Source: Bacteroidaceae bacterium
GTDB lineage: Bacteria > Bacteroidota > Bacteroidia > Bacteroidales > Barnesiellaceae_A
NCBI GenBank assembly: GCA_017481745.1
Contig: JAFUOV010000009.1
Span: forward strand, 1 to 54,602
Reading direction: 5' to 3'
Length of the DNA: 54,602 nucleotides
Below are positions 1 to 8,716 of the stretch, piece by piece. The notes under the pieces are model-generated. The model was not told the origin of the DNA and did no database searches. It saw nothing but the letters and a program-made list of their open reading frames with translations. Within the stretch, counting starts at the first letter, position 1. Each line of letters starts with the position of its first letter. Both the position numbers and the translations under genes were made by a program.

Positions 1-187
1 GATGACTTTTCAAATCTTAAAATCTCATCAATTCAGAAGAAATTAAATAGACGCCCAAGAGAAAAATTAAATTTCAAATCTCCTTTAATATGCTTTTTTA
101 GCAATCTTTCTTAATTTTGCATTTGCTGTTGGACTCTACAAGGACATAATAAATAAAACAAATAACACATTTTTTGTTATTTCATGC

Positions 188-217
188 TTTGCCGTTAGAG
201 TTTTTTGCATATATTTG
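188..217 (+). promoter_or_regulatory. Bacteroidota-type promoter upstream of the first YD-repeat gene
   Basis: TTTG at 188-191 and TATATTTG at 210-217, separated by 18 bases, match the -33/-7 elements (TTTG and TAnnTTTG) of the main sigma factor of this phylum. The leader to the ATG at 285 is about 60 bases, AT-rich and without a Shine-Dalgarno site. The remainder of 1-284 is AT-rich and shows no gene. Confidence 0.6.
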
Positions 218-284
218 CACGATAATATTATTAATTTGTGATGAATAAAAAATCTTAAAATCTTAAAACCTAAATGTATATCTT

Positions 285-3200
285 ATGAAGAAAAAACTAC
301 TTTCTCTCTGCTTGGTCGGTGTTGTAGCTACAATGCTACTCTCTGCCTTTGCCGAGCAGCATTTGACGCTCAGTGAGCGTTATGGCAACCACATGGGGAC
401 AACCATGGCGGTGCAATCGCGAGATTTTTACTTCCACAATGCACAGGGCGATGTGGTACGTCGTGTAGAGTTGGCTGCCAAGGTTGATAATACCTTCGAG
501 GTGAAAAATGTTTATTACTACAACTACGACGACAAGGGTCTGTTGCAGAGTGTTGTAAACTATCAGTGGAAGCCTGTAAATGTCAAGTGGGAATACATTG
601 ATAGTATAGCCTATACATACGATGCTCAAGGTCGTTGCATCGAAGAAATGGGTGGTAGAAACACCTACAGATATGAGTATGACAATGCCGGTAATATGAC
701 AAAATACACCGACATTGTTACCGCAACAGGTATGGAAATACAAGTTATTACCTATTCCGACTTTATCGAAGGTGCTGTAAACAAGCCTCGTAAGTATGAG
801 TCGAATAGTAATGCTTATACTACCAACGTGTATGACGGTAAAATGGAGTACGATGCACAAAATCGCCTCATTACCGATAGCCAATTCTCGGCTGTCTCGG
901 GTGCAAAGAAAGTTCGCACCGAGTACAAGTATGACGACTTGGGTATTTGCATCGAAGAGTTGTTCCAAGAAGCTCCCGAATGGTGGACAGTAGATGATAT
1001 TGTAGCCGGTAGCGAAGCCGATACCTTGTGCAACAGAAAACGCACCGTACGCACCGAGCTTGGTATGGGTATGTACGAAAAGACCGAATCCTCATACGAA
1101 GACAATGGCTTTGGCGTGTACGATTGGGGTAATCCTACTTCTTATGTAAGAGAATACTATGTCGAAACTGCCAAATTGGCTGCTCCTACAAGCCTCTCGC
1201 TTGTGAATGTATCGACCGACGAAAATCCTAACAGCGTGAAGATTACAGCCGTAGCTCCTGCCGGTACCGGCGATTATTCTAAATTTGTTATTTGGCGCAA
1301 CTATACTCCCATCGATACCGTTGCGGCTGTTGATGGCGTTATCGAGTATACCGAATCGGGTGTACCCAGCGGTGTACAAACCTATTTCGTTCAACATATC
1401 GACACCTACTTTGGCTTGCACTATGGCACAACCGACTTGGCTTCGATAGATATGAATGTCGATTTGGCTCCTGTTACCAACCTTCGTCTGATGGGTGGTT
1501 ACAAAGGTACATACAGCGATGCTCAACATGCCGAGTATGAAACATACTTCATCAAGCTCGCATGGGATGCTCCTGTGTGTGACTATCCCGTATTGGGCTA
1601 CAAGATTTACGAGAAACCCTTTGTGATACCTGCCGGTGAGGTAGCCGGCGATGTGCTCACTTTCGATGCCAATGTCCCCAACCTTACCAGCGGTGAGTTC
1701 CGTGTAGATGTGGTATATGCATTGGGTACTGTAGTAGGCGAGTGGGTGCCTTTCACTTGGGACAATACCACCGACTTCGACGTTAATGGCTCTGACGATG
1801 CCGATGGCGAGCTCTTCTTGGTATTGAAAGATGGCAGTGGTAAGCGAGTATATAATATGTACGACGCAAACAACAACCTCTATCGTGCCAAAGAGAATGA
1901 CTCGGGCAGTGGCATACCTTTGTACCAATACTTCTACAACTATGATAATGGCTTGCTCTCGGAGTACTACTTCACTCAGTACAAAGACATGGGCGAGTGG
2001 ACCGAGCCCAAGAACCAGACTTACTACACCTACAACGATAAAGGTCAATTGGTAAGTGAAGAGAATACCTATTCGGTACGTCTCAAAGAGTATGTATACG
2101 ATGCACAAGGTCGTCTTGCTTCGGTTACCGAGAAGGGTAAAAACTACGGCTCGGAGGTATACGACAAGCTCTATTCTACTACCGAGTATGTCGAGTTCGA
2201 TGCCAATAACAATCCTACTCGCGTTGAATACTTGGATGGCTTGTATGCCAATAGTAGCTACTATACCATCTTTACCTATGACGATAAAGGTCGTTGCATC
2301 AGCGAAGTGGCATATAGCCTCGAAGATGCTCCCAAGTATAAATATGAGAACGAGTATAACGACCAAAATATGGTAATAGACCGCATAAAATCTAATGTTT
2401 ACGACGGTGTGTTTGTATATGCTTCTCGCGAAACTCGTACCCTCAGTGGCAACAATGTTTACACACTCACTACTTACAACTATGACGAGTATGACCAAGT
2501 GTGGATTGAGTATCGTATATATACCGAGAATTATGTTGCTCTCAAGGGCGAATATGCACCTCGCAACCTCGTTGTTACCGATGCTTCAACAGCCGATGCA
2601 CCCAACAGCATTACACTCACTTGTGATGTTCCCGTCAAGGAGGTGCCCAATGCACAATACATCATCTGGCGTGCAGGTACACCGCTCGACACCGTTCCCG
2701 CTGTGAATGGTAAAATTACATATAGCGAAACATATCTTGAGAATGTTGAGCATGAGTATGTTGTGCAATCTTACGATGCTGTGAATGACGTCTTCTACAA
2801 CGTGTCGAATGCTGCAGCGGTTGAGTTCTCTATCGAGTTGCCCACTATTACCAACCTTCATTACGTAAAGACTACCGAAGGCTATGCAATGGATGCCCAA
2901 GGCGGTCGCATGCCTTGCTATTGGGTACACTTCGAATGGGATGCTCCTCAAACCGATTTGGAAGTCCTACACTACAACATCTATGATGCAGGCTGGATGG
3001 TAGCCAACCATACGACTGTCAACACTACCGATAGCGTATTTGTATATCGTGAGAAGGATTTCAATTCACCCGACCAAGAGAAAGAAGTTGGGGTAGAGGT
3101 GTCGGTCGTTTATAGCTATGGCGAGTCGGAGCGTGTGGCTGCAACATTTACTGTTGAACCTACCGCAGTAGAGAACGTTACTGTATCGCAAACATATCTT

Positions 3201-3380
3201 GCCGGCGACTATCTTGTTACCGATGCTGCTGCCGAAGTGGCTCTCTACAACGTTGCCGGTGCGCTTGTTGCAACCTATCGCAATGCCGAGCAAATATATC
3301 TTGGAGAATTGCCTTCGGGAGTATATCTTGCCCGCGTGAAACTCGATGGTAAACAGCAAGTTATAAAGATAGCTCGTTAA
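285..3380 (+). CDS. Large secreted protein with two YD-repeat/fibronectin-like modules
   Basis: A 1031-residue protein with a clear signal peptide (MKKKLLSLCLVGVVATMLLS, cleavage after an AFA). It is an internal duplication: residues 28-290 are tandem YD-like repeats of the type YDAQGRCIEE, about 296-490 are two beta-sandwich (fibronectin III-like) domains, about 507-750 are YD-like repeats again, and about 756-950 are two more sandwich domains. The last 70 residues (from about 959) resemble a T9SS tail (ALYNVAGALV, LPSGVYLARV) but lack the YPNP motif. YD repeats are known from RHS-like and cell-wall proteins and often bind carbohydrate or form shells; no toxin or catalytic domain is visible here. 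A close paralogue follows. I infer a cell-surface or secreted structural or adhesive protein; the true function is unknown. Confidence 0.8.
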   Translation: MKKKLLSLCLVGVVATMLLSAFAEQHLTLSERYGNHMGTTMAVQSRDFYFHNAQGDVVRRVELAAKVDNTFEVKNVYYYNYDDKGLLQSVVNYQWKPVNVKWEYIDSIAYTYDAQGRCIEEMGGRNTYRYEYDNAGNMTKYTDIVTATGMEIQVITYSDFIEGAVNKPRKYESNSNAYTTNVYDGKMEYDAQNRLITDSQFSAVSGAKKVRTEYKYDDLGICIEELFQEAPEWWTVDDIVAGSEADTLCNRKRTVRTELGMGMYEKTESSYEDNGFGVYDWGNPTSYVREYYVETAKLAAPTSLSLVNVSTDENPNSVKITAVAPAGTGDYSKFVIWRNYTPIDTVAAVDGVIEYTESGVPSGVQTYFVQHIDTYFGLHYGTTDLASIDMNVDLAPVTNLRLMGGYKGTYSDAQHAEYETYFIKLAWDAPVCDYPVLGYKIYEKPFVIPAGEVAGDVLTFDANVPNLTSGEFRVDVVYALGTVVGEWVPFTWDNTTDFDVNGSDDADGELFLVLKDGSGKRVYNMYDANNNLYRAKENDSGSGIPLYQYFYNYDNGLLSEYYFTQYKDMGEWTEPKNQTYYTYNDKGQLVSEENTYSVRLKEYVYDAQGRLASVTEKGKNYGSEVYDKLYSTTEYVEFDANNNPTRVEYLDGLYANSSYYTIFTYDDKGRCISEVAYSLEDAPKYKYENEYNDQNMVIDRIKSNVYDGVFVYASRETRTLSGNNVYTLTTYNYDEYDQVWIEYRIYTENYVALKGEYAPRNLVVTDASTADAPNSITLTCDVPVKEVPNAQYIIWRAGTPLDTVPAVNGKITYSETYLENVEHEYVVQSYDAVNDVFYNVSNAAAVEFSIELPTITNLHYVKTTEGYAMDAQGGRMPCYWVHFEWDAPQTDLEVLHYNIYDAGWMVANHTTVNTTDSVFVYREKDFNSPDQEKEVGVEVSVVYSYGESERVAATFTVEPTAVENVTVSQTYLAGDYLVTDAAAEVALYNVAGALVATYRNAEQIYLGELPSGVYLARVKLDGKQQVIKIAR

Positions 3381-3407
3381 TAGCTTATTTAAACTTTAAT
3401 ATATCGT

Positions 3408-3438
3408 CGGAGGGCACACCACAACGGTGTGCCCTCCG
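3408..3438 (+). terminator. Hairpin between the two YD-repeat genes
   Basis: A 13-base perfect inverted repeat: CGGAGGGCACACC at 3408-3420 and its complement at 3426-3438, with a 5-base loop. Only a weak T-rich stretch follows (GTTGGTTT), so it is a terminator with moderate support, or an mRNA-stabilising hairpin. Confidence 0.65.
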
Positions 3439-3519
3439 TTGGTTTACACCTCTTAATTTTGTACCCTATTATAGGTGTTAAAATATGTAAATACTCCCAT
3501 ATATATAAAGTATAATCAT

Positions 3520-3527
3520 TATTTTTG
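3520..3527 (+). promoter_or_regulatory. Probable -7 element of the second YD-repeat gene
   Basis: TATTTTTG fits TAnnTTTG and lies 37 bases before the ATG at 3565. No good -33 TTG is present about 20 bases upstream, so support is limited. Another TAnnTTTG match lies at 3454-3461. Confidence 0.4.
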
Positions 3528-3564
3528 GCACAGATTTATTTTATTTAACCTAATCTATTGATTT

Positions 3565-6500
3565 ATGAAGAAAAAACTACTCTCGTTGGGTATGAGTGTG
3601 CTCGTTGCAGCAACCGCCCTGACAGCAAGTGCCGAGCTTCAAATGACAGCCTCTTACAAATTGGGCGATAGCATGGGAGCTTCTGGTGTAACTGCTAAAC
3701 AATTAAATTTTTATGATGAAGAGAACCGTTTGGTTCGCGGTGTAAGTGTTGCCACCGACTACAATGGCAATAGCTATACCGAGGGTGTTTATTATTATGA
3801 ATACGATGAGAACGGTCTTTTGACAACAAGTTATAACTATCAATACCTTCCTGCTTACGAGCGTTGGGATGGTCCCAATGACAAGATGACCTATACTTAC
3901 GACGAGCAAGGTCGTCTGCTCTCAAAAGAAGACCCCACTCGTGGTACATCGTACAGATACGACGAGCAAGGTCGTATGACTTACGAAAACTACTATCCCA
4001 TCAACTCGGCTTCGGGTGTTACAATGATTTACGAAATCTTCTACTCCGATTACGATACCAATGGCAACCCTACTACTTGCGAAGGTTCGGGTATGTCGAG
4101 CGATTATCGTTTCGAGGGTACACTCGAATACGATGAGCAAGGTCGTCGTGTCGCTTTCAAGAAATTTGATTTGACAAGTGGTGCCAAGAAAGCTCAAATC
4201 GACTACACCTACGATGCTTTGGGTGTTTGCACCGAAGAGTTGCACTACAAAGCCGGTAGCTCAAAACCCGACACCGTTGTAGCAGGTAGCGAAGCCGATA
4301 CATTGCGTTATAGCAAACGTATCACTCGTGATGCTAAAGCCAATGGTTGGTACAACCGTCAAGACTGGACTTACAGCCAAATTTCTTACACAAAGCCCTA
4401 TCAATACCTATGGACTAAAAACCCGGTTTCTTACGACGAGTTGTTTGTTGACGTAAAAGGTGCGTATGCTCCCTCTAACTTGGTTGCCGAGAATATCTCT
4501 ACCAAAGAAAATCCTCAAACTGTTAAAGTAACATTCGATGCTCCCGCAACACTTCCTTGCGAGAATGTAAGCTATATTATCTGGCGCAGCGGTATGAATG
4601 TAGGTACTGCTACTGCTGTTGATGGCAAAGTTGAATTTATCGACAGCGGTATGAATGTAGGCACATACGACTATATTGTACAAACCTACGATGCTACCAA
4701 CGATGTATATTACAATTCAAGCGATATCGTTTCGGTTGATGTTACATTGCCTTTGACTCCTGCTACCAATGTACGTGTTGAGGGTGGCTATTGGGGCAAA
4801 TACTCTGATGCTCAAACTCCCGAGCACGACTCATTCATCATCAAGCTCGCTTGGGATGTAGTTGACAACGATCTTCCTATCCTCGGCTATCGTGTATGGG
4901 TATATCCTTGGGCTTATCCTATGCTCGAAATAGAAGGCGATGTGAAGAAATGTGAGCTTCCCATGACCGATGCCGAGTGCGCCGACATTCGCGTTGACGT
5001 TGTTTACGAGCATGGTATTAAGAACGGTTCATACACTCCCTTGTTCTGGAGCACTGCTGCCGACTTCGAGGGCGAGCCCCTTCCCAAATACTACCTCACT
5101 CACGAGGTGAAATATGGCGACCACATGGGTGAAGCCAAGGGTGCTACTGGTATCGAATACTACATCTACGACTGCAACAGCAATATCTCGCGTCGTATCG
5201 ACTATGGTTACAATACCGATGGAACAACATCGCCCCTCTATCACTACTTCTACGAGTACAACGATAAGGGTCAGATTATCTCGGAATACTACCGCCAAAG
5301 AAATGCTTTGGGCGAGTGGGGCAAGAACAAAATGACTTATGTTTATACCTACGACGAACTCGGTCGCCTCGTTTCTAAAGAAGATACTACAAGCAATCGT
5401 ATTTATGAGTACACATACGACTTGGTAGGTCGCCTCTCAACAATGACCGATAAAGGTAAATCTTGGGGTCAAGATACATACGACAAGTTGTATTCTACTA
5501 CATATTATAAAGAGTATGACGACAAGGGCAATGCTACCTATGTCGAGTTTGTACATGATATGTATGCTTCGAGCTGCTACAATACAACCAATACTTACGA
5601 CGAGCAAGGTAATCTTGTTGTTGCCGAGTCGCGTACTCCCGAAGGTATGGCTTACGAGAAGATTGAGTACACTTACGACAAGTATGGCGTAATTACAAGC
5701 TTGACTAAGTCTAAACCCTACTATGATCCCAGCACATATCAAGCAACAGAAACTTTTGAGTACTCTACTCGTACTATCCGTGAGGCTCAGGGAAATGGCG
5801 CTTATAAGAAATATGACGAGAACTATAGCTCTAAAACAGGTGCTTGGGCTGCAAGCAACACACGCTACTCTATCGAGACCTATTCACCCCTAAATGGTAG
5901 CATGGCTCCTCAAAACCTCGTTTTGAAAGATATCTCTACTCCCGAGCACCCCAATACTATCGAGGTAGAATGTAACTTCCCCAAAGTAAAATTGGCTGAT
6001 GCTCAATACATCATCTGGCGTGGTTGCACTCCCGTCGATACTGTAGTTGCTACTGCTGCTCAAGGTATCATCCGTTATGTCGACGTTGATATCGAGAATG
6101 GTACATACGAGTACATCGTTCAAACATACGATGCTGCTACCGACCAAGCCTTCAATGCTACTGCACCTTCTGTATTTACATTGGAAGTAGAGCTCGCTCA
6201 AGTTACCAACCTCCACAAAACAGGTCAAACCGAGGGTATATACGATGATCCCGAAGTAGGTGAGCTTCCTGCATACTGGATACACTTCGCTTGGGATGCT
6301 CCTGTTACCAATCTTCAAGTGCTCCACTATAATGTTTACCAAGACGGTTACAAGGTGCCTTTCTCTACAACTACCAACTGCAACGACTCGGTATGGGTAT
6401 ATCGCAACTCTGAAGAAGAAATTGCCGATCAACAACTCTCTACTACCGTGGCTATTGGTGTAGTGTACGGATTAGGTGAGTCGGAGTGGACCAACGAAGT

Positions 6501-6738
6501 ATTCTCTATCGAACTTTCGGCTTTGGAGAATGTAACACTCGAAGGCTCGGCTTATGTAGCAGGTAAGACACTCTATGTCGAGCCCAATGCCGAGGTTACT
6601 ATCTACAACGTAGGTGGTAGCGTAGTAGCTGCTTACAACAACATCACTGCTGTCGACCTCGCTAATATGCCTGCCGGTGTATATGTTGCTGTAGTGAAAG
6701 TGGGCAATACCAACCAAGTGTTGAAAGTAGCTCTCTAA
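3565..6738 (+). CDS. Large secreted YD-repeat/fibronectin-like protein, paralogue of the 285-3380 gene
   Basis: A 1057-residue protein with signal peptide MKKKLLSLGMSVLVAATALT and the same duplicated architecture as its upstream neighbour: YD-like repeats (YDEQGRLLSKE, YDEQGRMTYE) at about 30-290, sandwich domains at about 300-500, a second YD block from about 508 to 770 and a second sandwich pair to about 980. Both YD blocks open with a related YGDxMG-like motif (KLGDSMG, KYGDHMG). The C-terminal tail (TIYNVGGSVV, MPAGVYVAVV) is a T9SS-like fold without YPNP. The first eight residues and the bases around the start are the same as in the upstream gene, which indicates tandem duplication. Role inferred as surface or secreted structural protein; unknown in detail. 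Confidence 0.8.
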   Translation: MKKKLLSLGMSVLVAATALTASAELQMTASYKLGDSMGASGVTAKQLNFYDEENRLVRGVSVATDYNGNSYTEGVYYYEYDENGLLTTSYNYQYLPAYERWDGPNDKMTYTYDEQGRLLSKEDPTRGTSYRYDEQGRMTYENYYPINSASGVTMIYEIFYSDYDTNGNPTTCEGSGMSSDYRFEGTLEYDEQGRRVAFKKFDLTSGAKKAQIDYTYDALGVCTEELHYKAGSSKPDTVVAGSEADTLRYSKRITRDAKANGWYNRQDWTYSQISYTKPYQYLWTKNPVSYDELFVDVKGAYAPSNLVAENISTKENPQTVKVTFDAPATLPCENVSYIIWRSGMNVGTATAVDGKVEFIDSGMNVGTYDYIVQTYDATNDVYYNSSDIVSVDVTLPLTPATNVRVEGGYWGKYSDAQTPEHDSFIIKLAWDVVDNDLPILGYRVWVYPWAYPMLEIEGDVKKCELPMTDAECADIRVDVVYEHGIKNGSYTPLFWSTAADFEGEPLPKYYLTHEVKYGDHMGEAKGATGIEYYIYDCNSNISRRIDYGYNTDGTTSPLYHYFYEYNDKGQIISEYYRQRNALGEWGKNKMTYVYTYDELGRLVSKEDTTSNRIYEYTYDLVGRLSTMTDKGKSWGQDTYDKLYSTTYYKEYDDKGNATYVEFVHDMYASSCYNTTNTYDEQGNLVVAESRTPEGMAYEKIEYTYDKYGVITSLTKSKPYYDPSTYQATETFEYSTRTIREAQGNGAYKKYDENYSSKTGAWAASNTRYSIETYSPLNGSMAPQNLVLKDISTPEHPNTIEVECNFPKVKLADAQYIIWRGCTPVDTVVATAAQGIIRYVDVDIENGTYEYIVQTYDAATDQAFNATAPSVFTLEVELAQVTNLHKTGQTEGIYDDPEVGELPAYWIHFAWDAPVTNLQVLHYNVYQDGYKVPFSTTTNCNDSVWVYRNSEEEIADQQLSTTVAIGVVYGLGESEWTNEVFSIELSALENVTLEGSAYVAGKTLYVEPNAEVTIYNVGGSVVAAYNNITAVDLANMPAGVYVAVVKVGNTNQVLKVAL

Positions 6739-6814
6739 TATTGCGAAATGAACCTTTAACTATATGTGTATGAGAGTGCGCCTTGGCGTACTCTCGTGCC
6801 TATTTAAAAACACT

Positions 6815-8686
6815 ATGAAAAATTTATTGCTTGTTTTACTATTTTCAAGTCTGTTTTGCTTGACGGCTTTTGCCGACAATCTCTATTTCAGTACCGATTT
6901 TGAGTCGGGTATACCCAAGGGTATAACCTTCCTCGATCGCGACGAAAATCCTTCTAAGAGCGGACTTAAAAACATAGACCTCACCGGAGGCTCTTGGACG
7001 ATTAACCTCATTCACAACAAAGACAACCATGCCATCCTCAGCTCGGCATATTGTTCGTACGACTACGAGGTTGAAGACTGGATGATTTTACCCCAAATTA
7101 AAGTTGAAAACGCCTCGGCTGTGCTCTCATGGGATGCCTATTCGGTATACTATGACTTGCGCGAGGAGTATAAGGTTATGATTTCAGATGGCGGTAATAA
7201 ACCTGCCGACTTTGTTGAGGTATATTCGGTTACTGAAGAAGAATACTTCCCCCGTCGTCGTGCCATTTCGCTTACCGACTATGAGGGAAAAGATATATAC
7301 ATCGCCTTTGTACACACCGGTAAGGACAAGTTCTTGCTGGGTGTAGACAATATAAAAGTGGGCGAATTTTCGGGCGATTATGCTCTTGTCAATGCAACAG
7401 ATGTTACTACCACCGGTGGTGAAGAGTTGTTGGTGCATGGCGTTGTGCGCAACCTCTCGAACAAACATGGTTTCAACCCCGTTCTCATTGCCGACGGTGT
7501 AGAGTATAAAAACGAAGAAGCGATTGCATCTGCCGAGTGCGAAACCGATGCCGAGGTGCCTTTCTCTTTTACTATTCCCACACCCGAGGAGGGCAAGTTG
7601 GAATATACCATTGCCGTAAAGGCCGGCGATGTATTTGTATGGAGCGAGAATGACGTAGTGTATTGCTCGGCATTTCCGCACAATGTACTTGTAGAGGAGT
7701 TTACCGGCACATGGTGCAATGGTTGTCCTGCCGGTACTGTTTCGATGCACAAGTATGAGCATCGCTTGCGCAATAACATTATTCCCGTTATTGGTCATAG
7801 CTATCCCGATGTGATGTATAACAATACATTCCATAATGGCTTGGTATATTGGTTGGTAAACCTTCCGAGTATGATTTACGACCGTCGCGACTCTTTCAAG
7901 TCATTGTCGGCGCAAGATGATGGCAACCTCGAAGAGTTGATGGGATTGCCGGTCACTACCCAAATCGTATCGTCGGTGCGTTATACCAGCGACCAGAAGT
8001 TTGAGGTAACAAGTACAGTACGCTTCTCGACCGAGGTAGATAATGCCAAGGGCGACTATCGCGTAGGTTATATTATCACCGAGGATATTGTGCATGTAGA
8101 GGCTACAGAGTACAACCAATCGAACAACGTCCAACTTGTATCGAACAACGAGTATTATTTCCTCCCCTCGGAGATTCCTGCCAAGATGATGTACTATCAT
8201 GATGTGGCACGTGGTACCGAGAGTGCCTTCCTCGGTGTAGAGAACTCTCTCCCTGCCGAGACATTGATGCCCGGTGTAGACTATCAAGTGGTAGACACCA
8301 TTGAGATACCTGCCGTAAACGACCCCAATAACTATAAGATAGATCCTCGCAACATCTCTATCACAACAGTAGCTTTGCGCAATCGCTCTCGTATGGCTCT
8401 CAATGCTTGTCGCGTGCGCAATAGCGAGTTTGATTGGACCGAGAACGTTGAGGCTGCATTGCAAGAGCAACTGCCCGTACAAGTAACAGTTGTAGGCAAC
8501 AATGTAGTTGTAGAGGGTGTTGATGGTCGCGCGAGTGTTGTGCTGTATGGTGTTGATGGTCGTATTATCGACACTGCTAACGGTGTGTCGCAAGTGATAG
8601 TCGATGCTGCTCACTATCAAGGTGTTGCTATTGTAGCCGTAGAAACTGCTGCCGGCAAGACCTTCCGTAAAGTATTAATCAAATAA
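6815..8686 (+). CDS. Secreted Omp28-like protein with CxxC motif
   Basis: I place the start at 6815 because MKNLLLVLLFSSLFCLTAFA is a full signal peptide; the longer frame from 6764 adds an unlikely N-terminus. The 623-residue product has an N-terminal domain that resembles the choice-of-anchor J/cleaved-adhesin sandwich (NLYFSTDFESGIP, LGVDNIKV), a middle linker domain, then an Omp28-like thioredoxin-related region from about residue 290 with EEFTGTWCNGCPAG, in which C301 and C304 form a CxxC pair. The last 70 residues look like a degenerate T9SS tail (VVLYGVDGRII) without YPNP. Omp28 of Porphyromonas gingivalis is a surface protein; redox activity is unproven for the family. It follows the YD-repeat genes closely and may share their transcript. 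Confidence 0.75.
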   Translation: MKNLLLVLLFSSLFCLTAFADNLYFSTDFESGIPKGITFLDRDENPSKSGLKNIDLTGGSWTINLIHNKDNHAILSSAYCSYDYEVEDWMILPQIKVENASAVLSWDAYSVYYDLREEYKVMISDGGNKPADFVEVYSVTEEEYFPRRRAISLTDYEGKDIYIAFVHTGKDKFLLGVDNIKVGEFSGDYALVNATDVTTTGGEELLVHGVVRNLSNKHGFNPVLIADGVEYKNEEAIASAECETDAEVPFSFTIPTPEEGKLEYTIAVKAGDVFVWSENDVVYCSAFPHNVLVEEFTGTWCNGCPAGTVSMHKYEHRLRNNIIPVIGHSYPDVMYNNTFHNGLVYWLVNLPSMIYDRRDSFKSLSAQDDGNLEELMGLPVTTQIVSSVRYTSDQKFEVTSTVRFSTEVDNAKGDYRVGYIITEDIVHVEATEYNQSNNVQLVSNNEYYFLPSEIPAKMMYYHDVARGTESAFLGVENSLPAETLMPGVDYQVVDTIEIPAVNDPNNYKIDPRNISITTVALRNRSRMALNACRVRNSEFDWTENVEAALQEQLPVQVTVVGNNVVVEGVDGRASVVLYGVDGRIIDTANGVSQVIVDAAHYQGVAIVAVETAAGKTFRKVLIK

Positions 8687-8716
8687 CAATCATAACAATC
8701 TTATCTTTTAAAACCT

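Noticed and set aside
1092..2498. A 468-codon open frame on the minus strand inside the first YD-repeat gene
   Set aside because: It is an antisense shadow of the repetitive Tyr/Asp-rich gene, with no start context, low-complexity Ile/Val-rich product and no domain. Similar shadows occur throughout 336-11653.
285..6738. Tc or RHS toxin genes suggested by YD repeats
   Set aside because: There is no RHS core motif, no autoproteolytic Asp and no variable toxin tip; the C-terminus is a T9SS-like tail.
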